This document shows positions 1-9,483 of a DNA stretch of 64,000 nucleotides, in pieces (positions within the stretch are counted from its first letter, which is position 1; each line of letters begins with the position of its first letter). The notes below the pieces were generated by a model, which was not told where the DNA came from, did no database searches, and saw only the letters and a list, made by a program, of their open reading frames with translations. The translations under genes and the position numbers were made by a program. This stretch comes from Salinibacter pepae (GTDB lineage: Bacteria > Bacteroidota > Rhodothermia > Rhodothermales > Salinibacteraceae): the NCBI RefSeq assembly GCF_947077775.1, contig NZ_CAMTTE010000001.1:1178001-1242000 (forward strand), read 5' to 3'.

Positions 1-77
1 CGGTCAACGAGCTGTGCCAGACCCTACGCTTCCGGACGCTCCGAGCTCGCGTTTTTCTCGCCGACGCCCTCCAGGCC

Positions 78-2045
78 GTGCCTGAATCCATTCTCCTCAA
101 CATTACCGTCGTCGTCATGCTGGGCATCGGGGCACAGTGGGCCGCGTGGCGGTTTCGGCTGCCCTCCATTCTGCTGCTGCTCCTGGTGGGCTTCCTCGCC
201 GGCCCGGTGCTGGGGGTGCTCGACCCGCAGTCCCTCCGCGGGGACTGGCTGTTCGCCTTCGTCTCCCTGTCCATCGGAATTATTTTGTTCGAGGGCGGGC
301 TGAGCCTCCGGCTCTCCGAGCTGCGGGAGGTGGGCAGTACGGTCTTCAACCTCATCACGATCGGGGTGCTGCTCACGTGGGGCCTCGGGGCGGCCGGGGC
401 CTACTACATCCTGGAGTTCGATGTGGGACTGTCCGTGCTCATCGGGGCCATCCTGACGGTAACGGGGCCGACGGTCGTCGTCCCCCTTCTGCGCCACGTC
501 CGGCCCAAAGGCCGCGTCGGCACCATTGCCAAATGGGAGGGCATCACGATCGACCCGGTGGGGGCCATTTTGGCCGTGCTGGTCCTCGAGACCCTGATCC
601 TGATGAACGACCCGGCCCGGGCGGGCGCCGGCACCTCGGCCGCCGCCGAGCACGTCGCGATCGGGCTCGGCCTCGAGATCTTCGTGGCCCTGGGCATCAG
701 CGTGGTGGCCACCATGCTGCTCGTGGTGATCCTGCGGCGGCGCATGGTGCCGGACTTTCTCCGGAACCCCGTCACCCTGATGGTGGTGGTCGTGGCCTTC
801 GTCGTCGCCAACGTGCTGCAGCACGAGTCCGGCCTGCTCGCCACGACGCTCATGGGCATCGCCCTGGCCAACCAGCCGTACGTGTCCGTGCAGCGCATCA
901 TCGAGTTTAAAGAGAACCTGCAGGTGCTGCTCATCGGGTCGCTCTTTGTGCTTCTGAGCGCCCGGTTGGAGATGAGCGCCCTGGAGTACATCGACCTGCG
1001 GGTGCTCATCTTCCTCGGCCTTCTGGTCGTGATCGTACGCCCGCTCGCCGTCTTCGTCTCCTCCTTCGGGTCGAACCTGGAGTGGGAAGAAAAGGCGTTC
1101 CTGTCGTGGCTGGCCCCGCGAGGCATCGTGGCCGCGGCCGTGGCGTCGCTCTTTGCGTATCAGCTGCGCCCTGTCTACCCGGGGGCGGTGGACGGGATGG
1201 TGCCGGTCATCTTTGCCGTGATCGTCGGCACGGTGGCCATCTACGGCCTCACGCTCGCCCCCCTCGCCCGGTGGCTCGACCTGGCCGAGCCGAACCCGAA
1301 CGGCCTCCTCTTCGTGGGGGCGGCGCCCTGGGTGCGCACGGTGGCCCGGCACGTGCAGGAGCTCGGCTACTCTGTCGCCCTGCTCGACAACAACCCGGTT
1401 CACGTCCGGTCGGCCCGCGAGGAGGGCCTCACGGCGCACCAGGGCAACGCGCTGTCGGAAAACATCGTCGACGAGATCACCCTCAGCGGGATTGGGCACC
1501 TGCTCATCACGATCCCGAACGACGAGGTCGCGTCGCTCACGGCCCTCCACTTTTCGGAGGTCTTCGAGAGCACCGACATTTACCAGCTCGCCGCGCAGCC
1601 CGACAGCCGACACGGCGGGGAGGGCGTGATGCCCGGCCACCTTCGCGGCCGCCCACTCTTCGGAGAGGACACCAGCTACCAGTTGCTGAAGGCCTGCCTG
1701 AATCGGGGCGACACCATCGAGGTGCTCACGCTGAGCGACGAGACGTCAGACGAGACGCAGGAGTACTACAGCCACGAGGACCTGTCGAACGAGTACGAGG
1801 ACGAGTCCGTCATCCCGCTCTTCATCCTGCGCGAAAACGACACGTTGGAGATCGTGTCGGAGACGAGCCAGTTTCGGCTGCGCCCCCAAGACCGGCTCCT
1901 CGCCCTCGTCGGGGCGGGCGCAGACACGCGCGACCACAAGACCCCGGAGGTCGAGCAGACGGAGGGCGACGGGATTCTGGAGGTCGAAGAGTCGTCTCCG
2001 GAACCGTCCGACGACGAAACCGCCGACGCGACGGAGACCGGCTGA
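78..2045 (+). CDS. Na+/H+ (cation/proton) antiporter, CPA1/NhaP type, with TrkA-like C-terminal domain
   Basis: A 655-aa inner-membrane antiporter expected to exchange Na+ or K+ for H+. Residues 1-400 are about 12 hydrophobic segments. TGPTVVVPLL (near residue 130) and EGITIDPVG (near 154) match the ion-binding helices of NhaP-type CPA1 exchangers. From about residue 408 a Rossmann-like stretch (GLLFVGAAPWVR, LLDNNP) resembles a TrkA-N domain. A short RCK_C-like piece follows near 580-615, then a tail rich in Asp/Glu. The GTG at 78 is chosen because the first membrane helix begins a few residues later. The same frame stays open to the left edge, so an upstream start outside the window cannot be excluded. 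It lies 58 bp ahead of the next transporter, probably in one transcript. K+ versus Na+ specificity cannot be read from sequence. Confidence 0.85.
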   Translation: MPESILLNITVVVMLGIGAQWAAWRFRLPSILLLLLVGFLAGPVLGVLDPQSLRGDWLFAFVSLSIGIILFEGGLSLRLSELREVGSTVFNLITIGVLLTWGLGAAGAYYILEFDVGLSVLIGAILTVTGPTVVVPLLRHVRPKGRVGTIAKWEGITIDPVGAILAVLVLETLILMNDPARAGAGTSAAAEHVAIGLGLEIFVALGISVVATMLLVVILRRRMVPDFLRNPVTLMVVVVAFVVANVLQHESGLLATTLMGIALANQPYVSVQRIIEFKENLQVLLIGSLFVLLSARLEMSALEYIDLRVLIFLGLLVVIVRPLAVFVSSFGSNLEWEEKAFLSWLAPRGIVAAAVASLFAYQLRPVYPGAVDGMVPVIFAVIVGTVAIYGLTLAPLARWLDLAEPNPNGLLFVGAAPWVRTVARHVQELGYSVALLDNNPVHVRSAREEGLTAHQGNALSENIVDEITLSGIGHLLITIPNDEVASLTALHFSEVFESTDIYQLAAQPDSRHGGEGVMPGHLRGRPLFGEDTSYQLLKACLNRGDTIEVLTLSDETSDETQEYYSHEDLSNEYEDESVIPLFILRENDTLEIVSETSQFRLRPQDRLLALVGAGADTRDHKTPEVEQTEGDGILEVEESSPEPSDDETADATETG

Positions 2046-2103
2046 CGGCGACCGGAGGCGGCGCCAGCCCTTCTGTGCGGCGGCCCCCGACGACACCGCC
2101 GAG

Positions 2104-4317
2104 ATGGATGCAAGCATGACGCCGGAGGAGGCGCCCATCTCGGGACGCAAGAAGTTTGGCACGTTCGGCGGCGTGTTTACCCCCACGGTGCTCACAATTC
2201 TCGGGGTGATCATGTACCTCCGGGAGGGATGGATTATTGGGAACGCAGGGCTGCTCGGGGGACTGCTAATCATCACCCTTGGGTTTGCGATCACGCTCTG
2301 CACCGCCCTCGCGATGTCGTCCATCACGACGAACATCCGCATCGGGGCGGGCGGGGCATACGCGGTCATTGCCCAGTCGCTGGGGCTAGAAGTGGGCGGC
2401 AGCGTCGGCATCCCCCGGTACCTCTCGCAGGCCCTCGCGGTGACGATGTACATCTTCGGCTTCCGCGAAGGCTGGCTCTTCGTCTTCCCGAGCCATCCGG
2501 CCCTCCTCGTTGACATCGCCACGTTTGCGGTCCTATACGGGATCGCGTATGTAAGCGCCGACTTCGCGATCCGCGTGCAGTACCTCATTTTGGCCCTCAT
2601 CGGCGCCTCGCTCGTCTCCATCGCCGCGGCGGCCGCCACCGGGTCGATGCAGTACGGCCTCGGCGCGGTCCAGCTCTGGGGCGATTTCACGGGCACGCCC
2701 GCGGACCCGACCCGGCCCAACTCATTCTGGATCGTCTTCGCCGTCTTCTTTCCCGCCACGACGGGCATCATGGCCGGGGCGAATATGAGCGGTGACCTCG
2801 AGGACCCGAAGCGCAGTATTCCGGTGGGCACCCTAGCGGCCGTCGGCGTATCGTTCGTGATTTACGTGCTGCTGGCGGTCTGGCTTGCCCTATCGGCCAC
2901 GCCCGAGGAGATGGTGAGCAGCTACACGGTGATGGTGGACAAGGCGTACTGGCCCCCGGCGGTCCTGGCGGGCCTGCTGGGCGCAACCTTCTCCTCGGCC
3001 CTCGCCTCGTTGGTGGGGGCGGGGCGCATCCTGCAGGCGATGGGCGCCCACCGGGTCGTGCCCAAAGCGGACTGGCTCGCCCACCTCGCCCCCGACGGCG
3101 AGCCGCGCCACTCGATGATGGTGACGGGGGCCATCATCTTCGCCTCGCTCCTGGTGCGCGACCTGAACGCCATTGCGCTGCTTATCACCATGTTCTTCCT
3201 CGTCACCTACGCGATGATCTGTGCGGCGGTGCTCATCGAGCAGGGCCTCGGCCTCGTGAGCTTTCGCCCCCGCCTCCGCATCCCCATCTGGGTGTCGTTC
3301 CTCGGCCTCGCCGGGTCCCTGCTGGCGATGTTCATCATCAACCCCACGATCAGCGTCGTCGCGCTCGTTGTCACGCTCGGGTTCTACGCCGTCCTGGCGC
3401 ACCGGCAGCTGGATGCCCCCTTCGAGGACGTACGCAGCGGCATGTTCGTGGCGCTCGCGGAGTGGGCGGCCAAGAAGGTAACCGAACTGCCCACGATGCA
3501 GGAGCGGGCCTGGAAGCCGAACCTGCTGGTGCCGGTGGAGCAGAGCAGCACCCTCCGCGGCTCGTTTCTCACATTACAAGACCTCACCGCCCCGCAGGGC
3601 TCGGTGAAAATCGTGGGCCTGAGCCCGGACGGACGCCCCGACGTGCTGACCGATCAGCTCGACACGCTCACCGCGGCCTTTCGCGAACGCGATATCTTTG
3701 CCGCTGCCACGATCATCGATGCCGGAGGCTTTGCCGAGGGGCTGCGGGCGGGCATGCAGGCGCTCCGCGGGGCCTTCTTCCGCCCGAACATCGTGTTTCT
3801 GCGGATGCCGACCTCGCCCGAGCGGGAGGCGGATTACCGCCACGTCATCGCGGAGGCGGACCGGGAGAACGTGGGCACACTGCTCTACGCGCCGCACCCG
3901 CGGGCCGCCTTGGGCCCGCGCCAGACCATCAACGTCTGGATCCGCGACCGGAGCCCGGACTGGCGCATCTCGATGGAGATTGGCAACCTCGACCTCGCCC
4001 TCCTCACCGGCTACAAGCTGTCGCAGAACTGGGACGCGCAGATGCGGCTCGTCACGGCCGTCGCCGCCCCCGACCAGCAGGGCAAAGCGCAGGACTTCTT
4101 GGAGAAACTGATCGACCTGGGCCGCTTTCCAGACTCCACCGCCGTGGTGGGCACGGAGCCCTTCGACGCCTACATCGAGGCCGCCCCACAGGCCGACCTA
4201 AACATCTTCGGCCTCCAGCCCGACCCGGACTTCGACACGATCCGCCGCCGGGTCGACCAGACGGACTCGACCTGCATGTTCGTGCGCGACTCGGGGCGGG
4301 AATCCGCATTGGCCTGA
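2104..4317 (+). CDS. SLC12-type cation-chloride cotransporter homologue (first copy)
   Basis: A 737-aa membrane protein of the APC superfamily, closest to the Na-K-Cl/K-Cl cotransporter (SLC12) branch. It begins with FGTFGGVFTPTVLTILGVI (residues 18-36) and carries the family hallmark GIMAGANMSGDLEDP near 222-236, followed by IPVGTL. About 12 membrane segments fill residues 25-440. The last 300 residues are a soluble cytosolic domain, as in eukaryotic SLC12 proteins. In this family Cl- is co-transported with K+ and/or Na+, which would suit a cell accumulating KCl. The ion set is inferred, not shown. An in-frame ATG 12 bp downstream is an alternative start. A second homologue lies at 7142. An interspersed repeat begins right after the stop codon. 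Confidence 0.85.
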   Translation: MDASMTPEEAPISGRKKFGTFGGVFTPTVLTILGVIMYLREGWIIGNAGLLGGLLIITLGFAITLCTALAMSSITTNIRIGAGGAYAVIAQSLGLEVGGSVGIPRYLSQALAVTMYIFGFREGWLFVFPSHPALLVDIATFAVLYGIAYVSADFAIRVQYLILALIGASLVSIAAAAATGSMQYGLGAVQLWGDFTGTPADPTRPNSFWIVFAVFFPATTGIMAGANMSGDLEDPKRSIPVGTLAAVGVSFVIYVLLAVWLALSATPEEMVSSYTVMVDKAYWPPAVLAGLLGATFSSALASLVGAGRILQAMGAHRVVPKADWLAHLAPDGEPRHSMMVTGAIIFASLLVRDLNAIALLITMFFLVTYAMICAAVLIEQGLGLVSFRPRLRIPIWVSFLGLAGSLLAMFIINPTISVVALVVTLGFYAVLAHRQLDAPFEDVRSGMFVALAEWAAKKVTELPTMQERAWKPNLLVPVEQSSTLRGSFLTLQDLTAPQGSVKIVGLSPDGRPDVLTDQLDTLTAAFRERDIFAAATIIDAGGFAEGLRAGMQALRGAFFRPNIVFLRMPTSPEREADYRHVIAEADRENVGTLLYAPHPRAALGPRQTINVWIRDRSPDWRISMEIGNLDLALLTGYKLSQNWDAQMRLVTAVAAPDQQGKAQDFLEKLIDLGRFPDSTAVVGTEPFDAYIEAAPQADLNIFGLQPDPDFDTIRRRVDQTDSTCMFVRDSGRESALA

Positions 4318-4726
4318 CTGAGTAGACACGCAAAAGAACCTTCCGGATGCGTCATTCCGAGCGTAACGAAGCGGAGCCGAGACACGAGCAAAGCGACTGA
4401 TGAACTACATCTCTTCGCAGGCCGGCAGAAGCGCCCGTCCGACCGATGAGTCCTGACATCAACATCCTCGCCGCGTCAGAGAAATTCTTCGACTCCCTCT
4501 CGACCCTGTGAGAACGGCTCCGGACTGAGCCCAGGAAACTGGCGGTTGTGCGCAAGAGGGAATTGATTGGGCTCGGTTCACCTCGTACCATGTCACTTCG
4601 TACTATGTTGAGGTGGAGTCAGACGGTCCGCCACCCGTTGCCGTCCGTCACGCCCCCTCCGCAATGAAGTCCCCCAACGGGCCCCGCTTCATCACCCTAC
4701 GTTCCTGAACCGCTCTCTACTCGCCC
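4318..4726. other. 409-bp intergenic region with repeat copy 1
   Basis: No convincing gene. The left half holds an interspersed repeat also found after 47221 (see the repeat entry). The right half, about 4520-4726, contains a loose local direct repeat (cgtaccatg, then cgtactatg near 4585-4605) and otherwise nothing recognisable. Promoter elements for the following permease presumably lie here, but no clear TTTG/TAnnTTTG pair was seen. Confidence 0.6.
4321..4516. repeat. Interspersed inverted-repeat (MITE-like) element, copy 1, degraded right end
   Basis: It opens with AGTAGACACGCAAAAGA one base after the SLC12-type gene's TGA, then GTCATTCCGAGCG at 4351. The run cgaagcggag, cgagacacgag, aagcgactgatgaa closely matches 47259-47312, including the same leader right after a stop codon. 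The right end (about 4480-4516, with TTCGACTCC) is a decayed version of the inverted left end and has lost the final GAATGAC seen in copy 2. There is no coding capacity, so any movement would be non-autonomous. Confidence 0.7.
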
Positions 4727-7069
4727 ATGGCACAAGATGATCTCCGCCGCGAGCTCGGCTTTTGGGACGCGCTCACCATCGGGGCCGGCACCATGATCGG
4801 AGCCGGCATCTTTTTGTTGGCCGGGGTGGCCCTGGAGCTCACCGGGCCGGCCGCCATCTTCTCCTACCTCGCGGCGGGCATCGTCTGCATGATTACGGCC
4901 GCCAGTGCGGCCGAGCTGGCCACGGGGATGCCGACCTCCGGCGGCGACTACTTCTTTGTCTCCCGCTCACTCGGCCCGGCGCTCGGGGCCATCTCGGGCG
5001 TCGGGATCTGGCTGAGCCTCACGTTCGCCATCTCGTTCTACCTCTTCGGGCTCGGGGAGTACCTGTCGCAGTTCCTGCCCCTCACGCCGTTCTGGGGCGC
5101 CTTCGGCGGGGGCCTTCTGCTCACGGCCCTCAACGTGTACGGGGCCAAGGAGTCGGGCCAGATGCAGGTGGTCGTGGTCCTCACCCTGATGGGGATCCTG
5201 GGGGCGTTCTGTGGCATCGGCGCCTTCTACATCGAATGGAGCAACTTCACGCCGTTTTTTCCTTTCGGCGGCGCCCCGGTGGCGTCCACGACGGCCCTCG
5301 TGTTCGTCTCCTTCCTGGGCTTCGTGAAGATTGCGGCGGTGGCCGAGGAAATTAAGGACCCGGCCAAGAACCTGCCGCGCACGCTCATCGGCTCGGTGGC
5401 GCTCGTGACGCTGCTCTACGTCGTGATCCTGCTCGTCATTGGCGGCATCTTCGAGCAGGAGACGATCGGCGAGGTGCGCGATCCACTGACGCAGGCGGCC
5501 CGGACGCTGGCGGGCCCCATCGGCGCCGGCGCCATCATCTTTGCCGGGCTGCTGGCCACCGTGTCGTCGGCCAACGCGAGCATCATGGCCTCCTCGCGCA
5601 TCAACCTGGCGATGGCGCGCGACCGCATGGTGCCCAACTGGCTGAGCGCCATCCACGAGACGCTCCTGACCCCCCACCGCGCCATCCTGCTGACGGGCGT
5701 ATTGGCCCTGGCATTCCTGTTCATCGAAAGCCTGGAGCAGCTCGCCAAGATTGCCAGCGTGCTGCAGCTCTACAGCTATGCGGCGCTGAACGTGGGGTGC
5801 GTGGCCCTGCGCGTGGCGCAGCCGGATTGGTACGAACCCTCCTACCGCACGCCCGGCTTTCCATTTGTACAAGGACTGGCCGCCCTCGCGTGTATCGGGA
5901 TCATTCTGTATTCGGGCCCCTTCGCCCAGATCGCCATCGTCGTACTCATCCTCGCGAGCCTGGGCTGGTATTCCGTCTGGGGCCGGAGCCGCGTCGAGAT
6001 CGAGCACGCGGTTCCCGAGTTTCGCGAGCAGTGGGCGGCGCAGGGCTGGAGCGCCCTCGCGGCCCCGGCGCCCGCGTTCGCCGTGGAGGTGCCGGAGGTG
6101 CTGTCGGCCGCCGAGCGTGCCATCAATGCAGAGGCTCCGCGTCGCGTGTCGGTGGCACTGGCCAACCCCGAGCACGAGCACGACCTCCTGCAACTGGGCC
6201 GGTACATCGCCACGGGGCGGGCCGAGGGCGGCCACGTGGCCGGCATCCACCTCGTGGACGTGCCCCTGCAAACCCCGCTCCGGTCCGCCCGCGCGCAGTT
6301 TACGGAGCGGCCCTCCCTGGAGCGCGCCATTGCCGACCTGGCCCAGGAGGCAGCAGCTCGCCCCTCAACAAACGACCTGGACCATCCCCCCCTTGAGGCG
6401 ACCGGCATTGAGTCCGTCATCGACGTCGCCCACGACGTGTTCGGCGGCCTGATCGACGAGACGCAGGCCCAGACGTCCGACATGCTGCTGATGGGCTGGC
6501 AGGGCGGCTTCAACGTGGGCCGCATCTACAACAGTCCCATCCAGCGCATCGTGCGGGACCTGCCGGCGGATCTCGGTGTGCTCAAGGACCGTGGGTTTGA
6601 ATCCGTCGACCAGATTCTCCTGCCCTGGGGCGGCGGCCTGCACGCGCAGCTCGGTCTCGAAATTGCCGTCCGCGTTGCCCGCATCACCGACGCCACGGTG
6701 CATCTGCTTCGGGTGGTGCGCGAGGACGTGGACGTCGAGGACGAGAAGGCAGCGCTCGACGACACGGTCCAGGGCCTCGTCGACACCGACCGTGTGGAGT
6801 ATCTCGTCCGACAGTCCGACAGCGTCACCGGCGGCATCGACGCCACGCTCACCGAGGCGGACTACGACTTCGCCATTATCGGCGCCTCGCGCGAGTGGAG
6901 CCTGCGCCAGGTGCTCTTCGGCTCCATCCCGGACGTGGTGGCCGACCGGGCCGACTGCTCGGTCCTGATGGTGCGCCGCTACGTGCCGAACACCCTCTCG
7001 GTGCGGGCCGTGGAGGGCGTGAAGCGCCTCAAAGAAACGGTCGGGCTTACCACGTCTCCGGAAGAGTAG
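4727..7069 (+). CDS. APC-family amino-acid permease fused to tandem universal stress (USP) domains
   Basis: A 780-aa protein. Residues 1-430 form an APC permease: the substrate-binding unwound helix motif IGAGTMIGAGIF is near residues 18-29, and the cytosolic loop GFVKIAAVAEEIKDPAKNLP near 200-219 is typical of the cationic amino-acid transporter (CAT) type. From about 471 to 760 there are two USP-like domains (RRVSVALANP; FESVDQILLPWGG). The second ends in IIGASREWSLRQVLFGS, which resembles the USP nucleotide-binding Gly motif but lacks the middle Gly. Such fusions are known in some bacteria and archaea, where the USP part is thought to regulate the permease. Cationic amino acids are a likely but unproven substrate. 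A 72-bp gap leads to the next transporter on the same strand. Confidence 0.85.
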   Translation: MAQDDLRRELGFWDALTIGAGTMIGAGIFLLAGVALELTGPAAIFSYLAAGIVCMITAASAAELATGMPTSGGDYFFVSRSLGPALGAISGVGIWLSLTFAISFYLFGLGEYLSQFLPLTPFWGAFGGGLLLTALNVYGAKESGQMQVVVVLTLMGILGAFCGIGAFYIEWSNFTPFFPFGGAPVASTTALVFVSFLGFVKIAAVAEEIKDPAKNLPRTLIGSVALVTLLYVVILLVIGGIFEQETIGEVRDPLTQAARTLAGPIGAGAIIFAGLLATVSSANASIMASSRINLAMARDRMVPNWLSAIHETLLTPHRAILLTGVLALAFLFIESLEQLAKIASVLQLYSYAALNVGCVALRVAQPDWYEPSYRTPGFPFVQGLAALACIGIILYSGPFAQIAIVVLILASLGWYSVWGRSRVEIEHAVPEFREQWAAQGWSALAAPAPAFAVEVPEVLSAAERAINAEAPRRVSVALANPEHEHDLLQLGRYIATGRAEGGHVAGIHLVDVPLQTPLRSARAQFTERPSLERAIADLAQEAAARPSTNDLDHPPLEATGIESVIDVAHDVFGGLIDETQAQTSDMLLMGWQGGFNVGRIYNSPIQRIVRDLPADLGVLKDRGFESVDQILLPWGGGLHAQLGLEIAVRVARITDATVHLLRVVREDVDVEDEKAALDDTVQGLVDTDRVEYLVRQSDSVTGGIDATLTEADYDFAIIGASREWSLRQVLFGSIPDVVADRADCSVLMVRRYVPNTLSVRAVEGVKRLKETVGLTTSPEE

Positions 7070-7141
7070 CGCGGAGGCGTGCGGAGCACGCTCGCGTAAG
7101 GTGAACCGACACTCATTTTTTCGCACCACTCGCTCCCGGCA

Positions 7142-9406
7142 ATGAAACCCGACCTCAATTCGCTCCAGCGCTCTGCCGAGGCCGACCAGGAGGAGGTCGT
7201 GGCGTCGGGGAAGCCCGGCGGCCTCGGAACGTTCGGCGGCGTGTTTACGCCGTCGATCCTGACGATCCTCGGCGTCATCATGTACCTCCGGTTCGGGTGG
7301 GTGGTCGGCAATGCCGGATTGCTGGGGACGCTGCTCATCGTCACCATCTCGACGGGCATTACCTTCCTCACGGCGCTCTCGATCGCGGCCATCGCCACGG
7401 ACCAGCGGGTGCGCGTCGGGGGGGCGTACTACATGATCAGCCGGTCGCTTGGGATCGAGATCGGCGGGGCCGTGGGCATTCCGCTCTACATCGCACAGGG
7501 GCTCTCCGTGGCCCTCTACACGGTTGGGTTTGCCGAAAGCGTCATCAACGCGTTTCCGGCACTGCAGACCCTGAGCGTGCTGGGCCTCTCTGGGATTCAA
7601 ATGGTGGGCCTCATCATCACGATTCTCGTGGCGGTGCTCGCCCTCGGGTCCCCAAATATCGCCATCAAGGCGCAGTACTTCATTCTCGCGGCCATTGTGG
7701 TCTCGCTGGTCTCGCTGGTGGCGGGCAGCCCGGTGGAGCAATCCGACATTCGGATGTGGGGGGCCGTAGACGCCAATCAGGCCGCGGGCTTCTGGGAGGT
7801 GTTCGCCGTATTCTTTCCGGCGGTGACCGGCATCATGGCGGGCGTCAACCTGTCCGGCGATCTTGAGAATCCCAACAAGGCCATTCCGTGGGGCACGTTC
7901 GGGGCCGTGGGCGTGGGGTACCTCGTCTACATGACGCTGCCCCTTCTGCTGGGCCTGTGGGCCAACTCCGCCACGCTGATTGAGGACACGCTCATCATGC
8001 GGCGGATGGCGTGGTGGGGCGACGCCATCTTGCTGGGCGTGTGGGGCGCCACGCTCTCCAGTGCCATCGGATCGATCCTCGGGGCCCCGCGCGTGCTGCA
8101 GGCACTGGCGCTCGACGGCGTCCTTCCCCAGTCTCTGAAGTGGCTGGGAAAGGGGGCCGGTGAGGAGAACATCCCACGGGGCGGTACGGTCCTCACGCTG
8201 GGGCTCGCCCTGGGCGCCGTCATGATGGGCAACCTCAACGCCATTGCCCCGGTCCTCACGATGTTCTTCCTCACGACGTACGCGGTGCTCAACGTCGCCG
8301 CCGGGGTGGAGACCTTCCTGGACAGTCCCTCCTTCCGGCCCGAGTTCACAGCGCACTGGTCGCTCTCGCTGCTGGGCGCGGCGGGGTGTACGGCGGTGAT
8401 GTTTCTCATCAACTGGTGGGCGACGCTCATTGCCATCGTGTTCGTGTTTGCCGTCTTCGCCTGGCTCCAGCGCCGCAGCCTGCGCGCAACGTGGGGCGAC
8501 GTGCGGCAGGGCCTCTGGATGAGCCTGACCCGAGCGGGGCTGCTCCACCTCAACGCCGACCAAGACCCCAAAAACTGGCGGCCGCACATCCTCGTGCTCT
8601 CGGGCGCGCCCCGGCGGCGCTGGCCCGTTATCGAGCTGGCGAGCGCCCTCACGCACAACCAGGCGCTCATGACGGTGGGCACGGTGCTTCCCCCGAGCGA
8701 GGCGTCGGACTTCGAGGCGCAGCGGGACGCGGAGGCCACCCTCCGTGAGTACCTTGGCGGCCGGGGGGTGCAGAGCCTCGTCCGCACCACGACGGCGGAG
8801 GATCCGTTCGCGGGCGGCGAGCGGCTCATTGAGGACTACGGGCTCGGGGTGCTCAAGCCCAACACCATCATGCTCGGGCACACCGAGGACCCGACCCACC
8901 ACGAGCAGTTCTGCACCCTCATCAAACACTTGTACGCGGCCCGGCGCAACGTCGCGGTCCTCCGCGGGGGCAATCAGGGCTTTGGGACCCGGGAACGGAT
9001 CGACGTGTGGTGGAGCGGGCTCAAGGGCAATGGGGGCCTCATGAAAATCCTTGCCTACCTGTTGCAGACAAACCTGGAGTGGCAAAACGCACAGGTGCGG
9101 GTCAACGTGGTGGCCGCCGACGATGAGGAGGCCGAAGAGCGGCGCCAAACGGTTGCTCCCATCCTGGACCAGCTGCAGACGGGCGCTGCACTCAACGTGA
9201 TTGAGGCCGACGGGCGCATCTTCGACGAGATCGTGCACGACACCTCCGCCGAGGCCGACATTGTCTTTCTGGGCATGGCGACGCCGGACGAGGAGGACGA
9301 TTACGTGACGTACTACACCCGACTGCACGAACGCACCGCAGGCCTGCCGCCGACCGTGTTCGTGCTGGCCGCCGAGGAAATTTCGTTCCGGGACGTGCTG
9401 GCCTGA
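7142..9406 (+). CDS. SLC12-type cation-chloride cotransporter homologue (second copy)
   Basis: A 754-aa paralogue of the 2104 gene. It has the same opening (GTFGGVFTPSILTILGVI near residues 30-47) and the hallmark GIMAGVNLSGDLENPNKAIP (near 231-250). About 12 membrane segments lie in residues 35-465, followed by a long cytosolic tail. The tail contains alternating beta-alpha stretches (PHILVLSGAPRRRWP; NVVAADDEEAEERR), as in the SLC12 C-terminal domain. Having two copies interleaved with two APC permeases suggests an ancestral two-gene block (SLC12-type plus APC) was duplicated: 2104/4727, then 7142/9484. Predicted role: K+ and/or Na+ with Cl- movement across the inner membrane. Ion selectivity and direction are unknown. 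Confidence 0.85.
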   Translation: MKPDLNSLQRSAEADQEEVVASGKPGGLGTFGGVFTPSILTILGVIMYLRFGWVVGNAGLLGTLLIVTISTGITFLTALSIAAIATDQRVRVGGAYYMISRSLGIEIGGAVGIPLYIAQGLSVALYTVGFAESVINAFPALQTLSVLGLSGIQMVGLIITILVAVLALGSPNIAIKAQYFILAAIVVSLVSLVAGSPVEQSDIRMWGAVDANQAAGFWEVFAVFFPAVTGIMAGVNLSGDLENPNKAIPWGTFGAVGVGYLVYMTLPLLLGLWANSATLIEDTLIMRRMAWWGDAILLGVWGATLSSAIGSILGAPRVLQALALDGVLPQSLKWLGKGAGEENIPRGGTVLTLGLALGAVMMGNLNAIAPVLTMFFLTTYAVLNVAAGVETFLDSPSFRPEFTAHWSLSLLGAAGCTAVMFLINWWATLIAIVFVFAVFAWLQRRSLRATWGDVRQGLWMSLTRAGLLHLNADQDPKNWRPHILVLSGAPRRRWPVIELASALTHNQALMTVGTVLPPSEASDFEAQRDAEATLREYLGGRGVQSLVRTTTAEDPFAGGERLIEDYGLGVLKPNTIMLGHTEDPTHHEQFCTLIKHLYAARRNVAVLRGGNQGFGTRERIDVWWSGLKGNGGLMKILAYLLQTNLEWQNAQVRVNVVAADDEEAEERRQTVAPILDQLQTGAALNVIEADGRIFDEIVHDTSAEADIVFLGMATPDEEDDYVTYYTRLHERTAGLPPTVFVLAAEEISFRDVLA

Positions 9407-9483
9407 CGATGCCGGGAACCGGCCGGGCACTGTGAACCGGATCGTCGGTCGACCTCATCCCGACAACAACCACCACGAATCGT

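Noticed and set aside
1-77. Upstream extension of the first antiporter gene
   Set aside because: The frame is open to the left edge, but the residues (for example RFRTLRARVFL) do not look like part of an antiporter N-terminus and the first helix starts just after GTG 78. It cannot be settled without upstream sequence.
6365-9430. Very long open frame on the minus strand (about 1020 codons)
   Set aside because: It lies antisense to the SLC12-type cotransporter and the permease-USP gene. Its product is a His/Arg/Glu-rich sequence without domains, a common artefact of high-GC third positions.
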